From the NCBI GenBank assembly GCA_013398275.1, contig VZSE01008792.1, positions 103,702-167,701 of the forward strand: a DNA stretch of 64,000 bases, given 5' to 3'. Shown here piece after piece: positions 12,014 through 23,735 of the stretch (its first letter is position 1; every line of letters starts with the position of its first letter). The notes below the pieces were generated by a model, which saw only the letters and a program-made list of their open reading frames with translations, was not told where the DNA came from and searched no databases. The DNA is from Promerops cafer (lineage: Eukaryota > Chordata > Aves > Passeriformes > Nectariniidae). Position numbers and translations under genes: made by a program.

Positions 12014-13892
12014 CTGCCAAAGGCAAAGCATGGGTCAGGAGGCAGCTGGAGCCACGAGCCCAGGGATGAGGAGAGCAGAGCATGGGTCCAGCATCCCACA
12101 GCAATTCCCAGGATGCAGGCAGCTTCCTCCCCTCCTTGGCAGCCAGCCCGAGGAGAGAGAGAAAGAACCTGCCCAGTCCAGGAAAGAGACTGCACGTTTG
12201 GTCTACAGGTTCAAAAAAGAGGTGCTGAAGAAGGAGCATTAACTGAAATCCCAAGGAATCACGGGATCACAGAATGTTAAGTGTTGGAAGGTTTGGTTTT
12301 GACCTTAAAGATCATCGGAACCCAAGCCCCCCTGCCATGGGCAGGGACGCCTCCCACTAGATCAGGTTGCTCAAGGTCTTCTCCAACCTGGCTTTGAACC
12401 CTTCCAGGGCTGGGGCATTCACAACCTCCCTGGGCAAGAAAAAAGGATGAGCCCTTCCATCAGGAAACCCACCACTTCCTGCTCCTCTGCAACCCATCAT
12501 GGAATGTCCTCAGTTCCTGAGGTCAGCTGAGGTGACACCCTGGAATACAACCATGATTAGCTCTGTGTAAAGCTTGGGCAGGGGTCTGGGGGCACCAGCA
12601 GCTCTGGTCAGCCTGGCTGGACACACAGGATGGACACACAGGGGGAAAGGTGCCACCCCCCTGTCCTGCTGTGCCCAATGCCCTGTGTAACACAGCACTG
12701 GCACACACTTGTGCTTCTGTTGTTTCTCAAGTTATCAGCAGCAGGATTTGCTCTCCTGAACTGTGAGAAGTACAAATGATGTGTTTGTTTGTATTGTGCT
12801 AATTAGACACTGGCTGAGCTGGTATCACGCGAGCTGGCAGCTCCTGTGGCTTCCAGCAGCCCCAGCTCCCTTAATTGTGGAAGTCATTCACATCAGCTCC
12901 CTACTTCACTGGAGCTCTTGTTACTCAGTCGTGTTGCAAGGTCTTGCATGGAAAACTCAGCTCTCTAATAGATGCAAAAATTGTGGCTCAGAGCTTTGAA
13001 AAACAGGCAAAGATGGGGCTGCTCACTCGGGCATGGCTGTAAATGAGCAATTATATGTATTAATAAAAAATAGAGGGAAAGAAGAAGCAGGCACGGCACT
13101 TTAGGGAAGAGCAGAGTCCCTGGAGATCAAAAAGCATGGAGCCTCCCTTGGTTTCTGAATGCTGCTTCTTGCCTTGGGGAAAACTCCCTCAGGTCACCCG
13201 GAGCTGAGCAGTGTCACGTGTGTACAAACTCTGCAGAGCCTGAGGGGACTCTGCAGCTCCTGAAGGGCTCCATGTCCTCCCAGGCTGTTTCCAACAGACT
13301 CTCTCCTTACTCACGTGAAATATTTCAGTTACAAATTAGTGTTTTCCAGCAAAATATACAGAATAAAATCTAAACTTCCCCAGTATTGCACCAGTCTTCA
13401 CCAGCTGCAATTAACCCTCAATCACAGTGTGGGTGTGAGATTAAGGAATGTGAGTTCTGAGGAATTTGGTCACTAAGCTATATTTGCCAAAACTAAAGCT
13501 TGAGGAAGCCACAAACACTCGTCCAAAGCAAAGAGAGGCTTGTGGGTCTCTTCAAACTCAGGATATTCCACAGTTCTTTTCATTTTTGAGAATATCAAAA
13601 CAGGCACTTTCACCATTTATAAAACATTTCATCCCACATTTTGGAAAGGTGACATTAGTTTCCAAGGAAGTCAAACCAGGGCTTTCCAAAGGGTCAGGTG
13701 ACATCTGTGGGAGCCAACAGTATTGTTTCAGATCAGAGTGAAACAGATTTTGGTTTATTCCAAGCGTCAGTGCCTATGTTTGGGCAGACTGGAAGGTGTT
13801 GGAGTTGAAATGAAAACATTATTCCCCAAATGAACATTGGGCAAGGAGAGCTCCTGCTTTCCTTGTTTATGGAGGGTGGTGCCCAGACTTAC
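12014..13892 (-). other. KIRREL3: KIRREL3 intron within Ig domain 1 (1,879 bp)
   Basis: Bounded by GTAAGT (minus strand, at 13892-13887) and CAG (12016-12014). It is a phase 1 intron splitting the Ig1 fold between the two cysteines. One CR1 fragment lies at 12258-12500. The rest (12501-13886) has no repeat or ORF I can name. Confidence 0.93.
12258..12500 (-). mobile_element. CR1 LINE fragment, diverged
   Basis: Begins CGGGATCACAGAATGTTAAG, carries CCTGCCATGGGCAGGGACGCC and ends in a diverged lysine-like A run. It lies inside the short intron splitting KIRREL3 Ig1, 245 bp beyond the exon's acceptor side. Confidence 0.83.
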
Positions 13893-14042
13893 TTGAGAGA
13901 TCCCGTCCGACTCCAAGGGCCAGCCCGTCCTTGATCCAGAGCACGATGCCATTGTACTCGGGGATGGCACAGAGCAGCGTCACCGGCTGCCCCGCGATCA
14001 CCACCTGGTCCTGGGGCTGCTGCGTGAACGAGGACGCCTGGC
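13893..14042 (-). CDS. KIRREL3: KIRREL3 coding exon: first half of Ig domain 1
   Basis: Seen: the minus-strand acceptor CCCCCTGTCCAG precedes base 14042 and the donor GTAAGT follows 13893, giving a 150-bp exon, phase 1 at both ends. Joined to the 78-bp exon it reads (E)G-QASSFTQQPQDQVV, then IAGQPVTLLCAIPEYNG, then IVLWIKDGLALGVGRDLS. It holds the first Ig cysteine (LLC), the core tryptophan (VLWIKDG) and the N-glycine-rich loop. The wording QQPQDQVV...GQPVTLLCAIPEY...LWIKDGLALGVGRDL separates KIRREL3 from KIRREL1 and KIRREL2. Known: Ig1 of Neph/Kirrel receptors forms the homophilic trans-dimer contact. Inferred: a functional exon, with no stop, frameshift or splice defect. The Ig domain is split mid-fold by an intron, as usual for this family. 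The segment is near-identical to mammals, so selection is clearly acting. Confidence 0.96.
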
Positions 14043-14211
14043 CTGGACAGGGGGACAAGAGAGGAACAGGGCGCTGTCAGTTCTCCTGGGGTTTCCAGCA
14101 CGATGCAGTTCCTTGGGATGCAACAGTCCAGGATGCTCCTGGCACAGCACAAATGGGAGACTGAGCTCTGCAGCTCTTCATTATGTGATTGCTTAATTAC
14201 GTGATTGCCCC

Positions 14212-14570
14212 ACAGAACGATGGAATGGTTTGGGTTGGAAGGGACCTTAAAGCTCATCCTGTTCACAGGGAAAAATTCCTTCCCAGTATCCCATCTATTG
14301 CTGCCCTCTGGCAGTGGGAAGCCATTTCCCCTTGTCCCCAGTCCCTCTCCAGCTCTCCTGGAGCCCCTTCAGGCCCTGCAAGGGGCTCTGAGCTCTCCCT
14401 GGAGCCTTCTCCTCTCCAGGTGAGCACCCCCAGCTCTGCCAGCCTGGCTGCAGAGCAGAGGGGCTCCAGCCCTGGAGCATCTCTGTGGTCTCCTCTGGAC
14501 TCATTCCAGAAGCTCCACATATTTCCTGTGCTGAGGATCCAGAGGTGGACGCAGCATTTCGTGACAGACA
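14212..14570 (-). mobile_element. CR1 LINE fragment with internal deletion
   Basis: Has the 3' tail (GGTTTGGGTTGGAAGGGACC), then jumps straight to TCACAGGGAAAAATTCCTTC, missing the CCATGGGCAGGGACACC to GTGCCAGGGCC part that other copies have. Young-subfamily body follows. 170 bp upstream of the first Ig1 exon in transcript orientation. Confidence 0.9.
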
Positions 14571-15213
14571 AATATTTGCAATAATTTGCTCCCTGGGGGG
14601 AAAAAAAGCTCCAACCAAGAGGCACCAGCATTTCCTGTAACTGTTTTATTCCAAATTGTGGTGGTGGTGTTTCAGCCACAATGATCACAGACAGAGAAGC
14701 AGCAGGATGTCCAGCAGCAGCAATATTTTGTATTACACATAATAAAAGAGGATGTTGGTCCTCTGCTTCTGAGCCTTGCTCCCACCTCGTGTGCTCACTG
14801 AAATCAGGATGTGCACGGAAACAACCTGCTATAAAACATGCAGGGAAACAACCAACTGCTGCTGTTCCCCTCCCTCCCCAGGTGTAACCTCCTGGCATTT
14901 GCTGGGAGCTTCACACACATCTGGAGGGAAAAGGAAGGCCCAGCTCTGCCTCAGCACTGCCTTTGTGGAAGCTGCAGCATTAAACTCGCAAATCTCTCTC
15001 CTCACCCTTCCCTACCTGAGTGCTGCAATAACAAATCCCAGCCCCAGGTGATCTCCTGCCATGGTGGGATGTCTCACACCTCAGGAGTGACACAGCACTT
15101 CTCCTTTTCCATGGGAAGTACTCCAGTCACTGTAACCTCTTCCACAGCAGAGTTTACTCAGCATTAAGTTTTATTTTCACTTCCCCCTTGGCCTTGCCAT
15201 GATTGAAAATTAT

Positions 15214-15400
15214 TCAGAGAATCAGAGAATCCCAGAATGGTTTGGGTTGGGAGGGATCTTAAAGAACATCTCATTCCACCCTCTGCCATGGGCAGGGACA
15301 CCTTCCACTACCCCAGGGTGCTCCAAGCCCCATCCAACCTGGCCTTGGATGTTCCAGGGATTCAAAGTGTTCCAGGAATTCAAAGTGTTAAATCCTGCTA
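15214..15400 (-). mobile_element. CR1 LINE fragment, 3' end
   Basis: Tail with doubled CAGAGAATCAGAGAATCCC, then normal CR1 to CCTTGGATGTTCCAGGGATT. A 19-bp segment (GTTCCAGGGATTCAAAGTGTT-like) is tandemly duplicated at the truncated end. Confidence 0.87.
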
Positions 15401-17619
15401 CTTTTTTTAATTTCCATATTGAGTGCATGGGACAACCCCAAAATCCCCCTGCAGAGCCACAGTCTGAAGCTGGAAGATCCTAAATGTGGGGCCATTTCAG
15501 GCAGGTCTGCTGATATCTGGGCTCCTGTGAGCACAGTCTTCTGTGTGACTTGGCTGTAGAGCATCGCAATTGCTCTGATTCTGGATCCAGGAGATGACCT
15601 GGGAAAGAGAGGTGTTGGGGGAAAGGCAGAACCACTGAATTGCCCCTCACTGAGTTACCTGTGGGGTTTTTAAGACCAGGAGCCTCTCTGGGTGGGAATT
15701 ATGGCCCTGCATCAGGAAGGCATTCAGAGCCTGTGCCCTCCACTGAGTGTCTGTTCAGTCCAGGGGACTGGGCTGGAGGAAAAATTCCTCTTTAAAACCA
15801 ATTTGTCAAAGCGGGATGTGATCCACCCCAAATCAATTCAATCCTAATTTACACCGACTCCATTTAATCATTGACTGATGATTAATCCGGAACCAAGGCT
15901 AAGTGTGACACAAGTTCTTGCATCTGAACTTGTTTCCAGATGAGCTGCTGGGCCTTTCCTACAGGGCAAGGCTCCAAAGCTCCATCATTTTCCAACTCAT
16001 GCTGTTGAACCAAGGTGTGCCCCCACATGAGTGCTTCTATTTCAATTTAATTTATTATAGCTTCAGCTCGCTCTTAGCTACCTAAAGGAGCACAGGGAGA
16101 AACAGAGCTGTCCTTTCTAAATTCCAGATGCTTTACATTACAGGAAGGTCAAAAGCCCAGCTGAAATTTTTGCAGATCTCCAGGAGCACCTTGGGCACCT
16201 TATTCCCAGGTATTTCAGAGATCCCATCTCTGGTCTCCCAGCACCCACATGTTGCCAAGGAACTCTGATTTTCACCCCACCAGGGGTGGCTCTTGGTGTG
16301 GTGCTGCCTGCACAACAGGGCAGGTTAATTCCAGAGGAGATTCCAGTTTTTCCTGCTGGGAGACACTCGCTGGAAGTCATGGTGGCCTCTGACACAAACC
16401 CTTGTGCTAAGATTTAAATATTTGATCTCAAAGGGAATATGAATCAGCTCTGTATTTTTTGTTTTTGGATTCATAAAGGACAAGCACTCCTAGGATAGCA
16501 GGGAAAAGTGGGATGAGAGAGAAAACTCAGCAAGCAGAAAAAGTGGGTGTTTTGCTTTGTTGTTTTGTTGTTTTATTTTAATGGAAATTTTCCACCCACT
16601 AACTGGGTTTTCACAGCTCACTCTATAATCCTGACAATTCTCAAGGCAGAGCTGGGCGAGCAGGGACAGCACAGGAAGGCAGCAATAACCCAAAAAGATT
16701 TGTTTTATCAGTAAGAATTATCAGGTTGTCAGCTGGGAGCTGCACGAGCCCTAATGAGAAAGCAGAGGCACAAAGTGGTGTCTGTGCCCTCTGCAAATGC
16801 CCATTAAGCACAGGCTTCATTTGGTAATTGCTGCTGGAAATGAAGCTCTTTTTATGTTTTATTTTCCCTTTTTCTCTTATTTCTTGATTTGTTTTAAAGA
16901 CGAGCTGATGGCCATGGAAAAGCAGAGCAGAAACATGGCATATGTCTCCTGTCTTTTCCTTCCCTGTGTTTGTTCAGTGTGAGGAATTGTCACTTAAACC
17001 CATTTTTTATTCATACAAGGCTCCATTTCAGCTACAAACAGCTCAGACTCAGTCACAGGAGAGGAAAGATGGGTGTGAGGACCTTAAGAGCATTACCTGG
17101 CCCAGTCCCTGCTCCACAGCAGGATCATCTCTCCCTAAATCACAGATAAAAAAAAAAAGAAAAAAGTCCTGAAGACAGAGCTCAACTCACTTTCAAATCA
17201 GCTTAAAGTCTGATTACTGGGTTTAACTGGGTTTGGAAGATCAGAGGCCCGTCCACGTTACAGCTTATGTCTTAATGTCAAAGGAACAAGTAATTTGCAG
17301 AAAAGTTTTAAGGGAGATAAGATACTTGACAGAAAATAACTGAAAATGGGGAGATTGGGAGAGAGTGATTTACAAATGCAGGCTGAGCGTTTTCAGCTAC
17401 AAGAAAATGGGCAGAAAGACGTCAGTTGGGTATTTTTCCAGGGATGTTTAAAATGGTATTACAAAATGATGCTTTAGTTTCAAAGCAGAAGGTTTGACTC
17501 CAACCTGTTGGAGGAGTAGTAGGGGGGCAAGTAGGAGTTTCCCAGTTTCTCCCATTCCATTATACAGTTTCAGCAAAAAATACTGGTTAATCCAAATCTC
17601 TGCAGAATAGGAGTTCATC

Positions 17620-18125
17620 ACAGAATCATGGAATTTTTGGGTTGGACAGGAACTTAAAAGCCCATCCAATTCCACCCCCTGCCATGGTCAGGGGCACCTT
17701 CCACCATCCCAGGGTGCTCCAAGCCCTGTCCAGCCTGGCCTTGGACACTGCCAGGGATCCAGGGGCAGTCACAGCTGCTCTGGGCACCCTGTGCCAGGGC
17801 CTGCCCACCCTCACAGGGAAAAATTCCTGCCCAATATCCCATCCATCCCTGCCCTCTGGCAGTGGGATCCATTCCCTGTGTCCTGTCCCTCCATCCCTTG
17901 TCCCCAGTCCCTCTCCAGCTCTCCTGGAGCCCCTTTGGGCCCTGCAAGGGGCTCTGAGCTCTCCCTGGAGCCTTCTCCTCTCCAGGTGAGCACCCCCAGC
18001 CCTCCCAGCCTGGCTCCAGAGCAGAGGGGCTCCAGTCCTGGAGCATCTCCATGGGCTGCTCTGGACTGGCTCCAGCAGCTCCACATCCCTCCTGTGCTGA
18101 GACCCCAGAGGCAGATACAGTTCAC
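17620..18125 (-). mobile_element. CR1 LINE fragment, young subfamily
   Basis: About 500 bp from CACAGAATCATGGAATTTTT to the CTCCAGCAGCTCCACATCC block. It is a near-perfect reverse complement of 5380-5832 and 27238-27745. Confidence 0.93.
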
Positions 18126-20984
18126 CACATGAGCCCAACCAAGAGTCCAAGCATGGCACCCTCATCACCCGTCTCCTTGTCACCTCCTGCTGTACAAAGC
18201 ATCCTCAAATCTGGATTTGGTAAGTGCTGCACAGCAAAGCAGGGAGATGCAACAACATGTCCATGTGCCCCCAACCCAAGTGTTGCCCTGTTTTACTTCC
18301 ACACCCCATCTTCTCTCAAGTGTAAAGACTTGGAATATTTTCAGAGAAATGACTCAGTTGATGCCTGGCTTCCTGGGAACTTCACTGGGAGCCACTGGGC
18401 ACTGACTCTGCCCCTGAGAGTCTCCATGTGAGGATCTGTTCATCCATTCTGCTCTGAGCAGAAGCAAAGATCAGGGCTCTGAATTCATTGTTGATTTTTT
18501 GGTTTTGTCTCAAAAGCAAACAGATATGGAAATGAGATGCTAACGATGCCACTTGGCCACGGTCCAGCACAAGCCTGGTGTCCCACCTGCGCTCTGGAGC
18601 TGCCCTGCAGCTGAAGTGCACTGTCACCACAGGTCACCTGCTGCTGTAGGTGAGGCTGTGGTGTCAGAGGAGCCCTTGATCCCAGAGCCTTCCCATCTCC
18701 TCCTGGGTGCTGCTTTGCCCCGCTCCCTGAGGAGCTGCCAGGCACCAGCAGGACACCCTTGCTGTTCCTCCAGGAGTCTCTCTCACGGGGGCACCTCTGC
18801 AGCCACTGAAATCCCCAACAGCAGGAACAAAAGGGGACAATCAAGGTGCCACGGTGAAGAGCGAGCAGGCAAGAACACTAACCCTGCTTTCAAAAACCCC
18901 AGGCAGGATCCTTGTGAAGTCACAAGCATGTCATAAAAACTGAAGGAAGAAAAAAAGAGGGAAAAAGAGAGAACCACTTTAGAACTCTTTATATTTCCTT
19001 AATGGATTTTGCACCTGTGGCTCCTGTTTCGCAGTGTTTCTCTGTAACGTTGCCTTGTTCTTTCAAACAAAGGCTGAGACTCTCCTCTTGTTTGTGACTT
19101 CCAAGGGAAATAACACTGCCAGTGCTTTTCAGATGTCCCAACACCCACGGATGGTGAGAAGGCTCAAAAATCCTGTTTTACAACCCAGAAAACAGAGGAA
19201 GGCACCCACACAATGACATTGCCACGGTCTGTGCTGCAGCAGGACCTTGAAGTCCCTTCCATCGCTGAAGCCAGAGTCGGTGACAGGCTTTTAAAGCTCT
19301 CTGAAGACTGAAATCTGTTTGCATGAGTTCCTGGCTGAATTATTTCAGCTTGCAGCCTCCTGTGCCCAAACCAGCAACCGGGAGCAGCAGAAAGTTAAAT
19401 TTTCATTACCCAAGAGGAGTGAGTATTGTAGTAGGAAGCGAGGGACTCACCGAGGGAACAATGGCTCATTAGAAATGGAGACATTGTGGCTGCTTTTATG
19501 TAAGTGAAGCTTTGAATGTCCATTGTGCTCTGAAAAGAATTAGTCCTTTTTGTTGAAGAGAGCATAGAAGTGGAGAAGGAGGACTATGAGCTCCTTGTCA
19601 AAATATTACTGTTCTGAAATGAAAGGCCTGGTGATTAGGAGTGGTGGGACATTCTCCTTGTTCCTCAGTGGGAAGAGCTGATCCTTCCCTCAGCTTGGAG
19701 CTGTCACGACGCGAGGTAGGAGGATGATCAAGGGGCTGCTGTGTGACATCCTAATCCTACACAACATCCCAGGAGGGCCCCTCTTCAGACCAAGCAGATC
19801 CCACTCGATGGAAACCAGGGCATTTCAGCCCAGCTCGGGGCTGGTTTCTCGTGGCACGATGCCTGGAGGTGGAGCCGTCTCTCGGCCATGGTGGCCATGG
19901 AGAGGACTGGGAGGAGATGGCTCACTTCCCCAGCGGACCAGGGCCTGGCTCTGCACCACCCCACGCAGCTCCTGCTGTGGCCCCGTGACAAACAGGCTGG
20001 TTCTCCTTTGGGCCCCTCCCTGGGGCCAAGGACACCGCGCCCCCCGCGCAGGGCCCATCGTGCTCCAGAACACGCGCCTGCATTGATTTTCAGATGAGTG
20101 AAAAGCAAGCAGACAAAGGCGCTACATTATTTACAAAGATCTCTGGAATTGTCAGCCATGGGGAAGCACAGGGAAGAGCCGTGCAGGCGGCGGGGCTGCT
20201 CATTACCTGCCTGCAGCCCAGTTCCCTCCCTGGTGGGAGACAGCACCCAGACCTGCACTGAGGCACAGCCCGAGGCCCGGCCGAGGACAGAGCACAGGGA
20301 ACAGGAAGGAAAGAGTTCCACATGTTCCCAGGGGCAAGGACTTCTCCAGACAAGGACAGAGATGAGCTTTTCTTACACCATCGGAGAAGCAAACATCTGT
20401 GGCTGCCCAGGCAGGAGCAGAGGGATAGCACCAGTGCTGCTGTCCTCAGTGAGGAGATGTGGATCAGCCTCCCCACGGGAGAGCCCCTTACTGGTGATGG
20501 CCACAGCCATGTCAGGCACTTCCTTGGGCTTCACGGCACAAATAAGAGAGGTAGCTTGAGTTCAGCCCTTGCATAACATTTCCATTTTTTAAAATTTGGC
20601 TTCCTTGGGGAGAAAATAAAATCAAATCTGTTTGAAGAAAAATGTCAGTTTGGCCTTCTTTAGAGAGACTGTGTAAGTCCGGCTCACGTGGCCTCAATGC
20701 TGAATTATTTGACTTGAAAGAAACCAAAGCACAACACCTTCAGTCAAGGCATGAGTCAGGTGTATGGAATGGTGCTGGTCACCAACCAGCTGTGTGACCT
20801 GGCAGAGGTGTCCCCACTCCAAGAGGGAAGCAGGAGCTGGGCTTGTGCCTTGCTCACCCACAAACATGGAGATGAGACTTTCCCAGGAAGCACAACCAGC
20901 CACGTGTGCAGCTCAGAGGGGAAGTGTGGGATGCACTGAGGTGAGCCAAAGCCAGAGAGATGCCCAGAAAAAGCAATGAAAAGC

Positions 20985-21405
20985 AGGGCAATGAGTCAGG
21001 GGAAGGGGCTGGAGCACCAGGAAAGGCTGAGGGAGGCTGGAGGAAAGGCATCTCAGGGAGGACCTTCTCCCTCTCTAAACTCCCTGACAGGAGGGGGCAG
21101 CCAGGTCTGGGACAGACTCTGCTCCCAGGGAACAAGACAGAGGACAAGAGGAAATGGCCTCAAGTCACAGCAGGGGAGGTTTAGGTTGGATAATTTAGGA
21201 AAACCTTCTTCACAGAAAGGGTTGCAAAGCATTGGAAGGGGCTGTCCAGGGCAGTGATGGGGTCCCTGTCCCTGGGGTGTTCACAAGACATGTGGATGTG
21301 GCACCTGGGGACATGACTTAGTGGTGAACATGCTAGGGGTGCTGGGTTGAGGGTTGGACTTGATGATCTTAAGTCTTTTCCAAACGAAATGATCCTGTGG
21401 TCCTA
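20985..21405 (+). mobile_element. CR1 LINE fragment, older subfamily
   Basis: Shows CTCCCTGACAGGAGGGGGCA, GAACAAGACAGAGGACAAGA and GGTTGGACTTGATGATCTTA, ending AACGAAATGATCCTGTGG. This subfamily is shared with 62298-62518. Confidence 0.88.
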
Positions 21406-21639
21406 ACGCCAGCTGCCAGAGCGGAGTTTAAGGTGCAGAGCCAGGGCTCTGCTCTCCTGCCTGGCCTCTGGGAATGTGTTGTCTCCTGGCCATGACCAGC
21501 TCTCAGCAAGCCCACGTGCTGAGCTGAGCTCATCCCGCAGTGATGTCAGATATTTTCCTAGCACTGCTTTGAGAGGAACCATCAACATCCCACTGTGTCC
21601 ACTAAGTAGCTTCAAACAGGAAACAGGGAAATTTTGAGT

Positions 21640-21975
21640 AAGATATTAAACCTTTCAGAGATCTTTTTGTCTATTAGTCACAGAGGCAAGAGATCTGAAC
21701 TATCGAGCGTTCTGCTGGCTTTGATACCCACATGAAATCCCAGCACGGCTTTCAAAGTCACCGCGAGGAGTTTGATCAGCCATGCAGAAAGGGCTGAAAT
21801 GTCATCGGCTGCTCTGTTATTAGCTGCCAGTTGGGAAAGGTGTAAGAGTATCCTTACCGTGGGATATTTATTAGCAAACTCTTCCCAGCAGCAGCCTGGA
21901 GAATTACCTCTTGTGAGATTAAACGCCTGTCCTGGGAGCTGCACTGACAGGAAACAAACTAATGTACTGCATCGA
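21640..21975. promoter_or_regulatory. Non-repetitive block, candidate conserved noncoding element
   Basis: Complex sequence with TCTATTAGTCAC, GTTATTAGCTGCC and ATTTATTAGCAAAC words, ending just before a minisatellite at 22031. No ORF homology and no CR1. Confidence 0.3.
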
Positions 21976-22030
21976 GGCGCCAAAAAGCAGCATTCCAGTG
22001 ACCTTAGGGACTGGGTCACGCTGAATATTC

Positions 22031-22262
22031 TGGCTCCATGGATGGCTCCAGGCTCTGTGGATGCTCCTGGCTCCGTGGATGGCTCCAGGCTCTGGTTGGA
22101 TGGCTCCAGGCTCTGGTTGGATGGCTCCAGGCTCCCTGGATGGCTCCTGGCTCTGTGGGTGGCTCCAGGCTCTGTTTGGATGGCTCCAGGCTCCGTGGGT
22201 GGCTTCAGGCCCCGTGGGTGGCTCCAGGCTCCCTGGATGCTCCAGGCTCCGTGGGTGGCTCC
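22031..22262. repeat. Minisatellite of about 20 bp, GGCTCCAGGCTCTGTGGAT type
   Basis: Roughly 11 units of 19-21 bp with internal variants (CTGGTTGGAT, CCCTGGAT, CCGTGGGT). It accounts for the Trp/Gly/Ser-rich open frames on both strands here. Confidence 0.9.
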
Positions 22263-23664
22263 TGCCTGCTCTGCTCTCACAGCCTCTCTTGCTGCCCAGA
22301 TAACACCGGGCTCTGAGCAGGCAGCATTACCTCCTACTAGACAAGCTGCCAGAGCTGGAATGCAAACTTTGGGGCACACAGGACTTTTGCAGGGTTGGAG
22401 GCAGCAAACTGGATTAGGTGGTGTTTTACCCTGGGGAAAGCAGGCGAGGTGTCACAGGGGGTGGCAGAGGAGCTGAAGGGTCAGCTGGTGGTGTCACTGA
22501 AGCTGTGGCAGAGGTGTGAGAGCTTCCCCACACCCTGGGCTGGGGTCAGCACCTCATCCAGTGCCTGGGTTGCTGTGGCTCCCTCTCCAAGGGCACCTGT
22601 AATCTCTGAGCCCCTGCTAAGGCTGCTTGGAGCACAGGGTGATGCCTGTCCTTGCTGGGAACAAGGACAGTGGCACCAGCAGCTGTTCCAGAGGCACTGG
22701 AAACCCTGAGCACCAATCCCTCGTGGAGACAAGAGCAGAGGGGAGTACATTTCCTCACACTGTTCCACCTGCAGGCCCGGCTCCACTGAACACTGCCAAT
22801 GACTCCAAGAAATATTTTGTTACCGGCGCTCCCGAGGAAGCCGTGGCACACTAAGAAATCACCATTTGTTCTCCTGCCAAGGTGCAGTGTCCTGGCACAG
22901 CTCCCTGGGGCGGGGCTGATGGGCTCGGGGGGAGAACAGAGCAGGGGATGCTCCTGCTCTGGTACCTCCAGCCAAGCAGCTCTCTGTGGCAACTCCAGCT
23001 GCTTTTTGGATGATAACTATTTGTAGCTCAGAAAGGAGGTGGCAGTCCCCAGCCACAGGAGTCTTGCACAGACACTCCTGGGACCTAAAACCTCCCACTT
23101 GAATCCACAAAGAAAAAGGAACTTTTCCTTCTAAAAATAACAGCGGATGTGCAAACCAGTGGGCAGCAGCCTGCCAGCACCAGGTCTCCCAGATAAAATC
23201 CTTAAGGGTTTTATCCCTTGTGACCTTCTGAAATCTCTCAGGTGTTCCTCCTTTCCTGGATTACAGTCAGTCCAAGCGCATCCCCTTTGCCCACCCTTTG
23301 TTCCCAGAGCAGGACTGCTCTTTTGAAATAGAGTCCTTTAAATCTCAGCTCATCTTTGAGTTAGAGGGCACAGAGGACACTCGTCCATAGGAAAATGAGA
23401 AGGATGAATAATCCATTTCACAAACGATTTGGAGATTTCAAAGTCTGGCTCTGCTCCCAGGAAGAGCAGCAACTGGAAGTTGTGCAGTTCACGGGGTGGA
23501 AAATTAGAGCAAAGAGCTCGCCTTGGGTCGCACCATGTTTCACTTCCATCCTCGTTTTTCAAAATCTGTTATCGCATGCTTTGAGGCACGGAGAGAAATC
23601 AGAATGAAGATGCAGCTCAGAACAGAAAATGCAGATATTTAATGTTACATTCTCTGCACATGGA

Positions 23665-23735
23665 AGGGGGGTTGGATGATCTTTAAGGTCTCCTTCAACC
23701 CAAACTGCTCTGGGATTCTATAATATTAAAATGAG
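23665..23735 (+). mobile_element. CR1 LINE 3' tail only
   Basis: GGTTGGATGATCTTTAAGGT, then TTCAACCCAAACTGCTCTGG and GATTCTATAA. Severely 5'-truncated copy. Confidence 0.85.

Noticed and set aside
17654..18183. Overlapping Trp/Gly/Ser-rich ORFs recurring at 5389, 17654, 27155, 34079, 43175 and elsewhere
   Set aside because: The same peptide recurs because it is the translated 3' untranslated part of the young CR1 subfamily. It is not a gene family.
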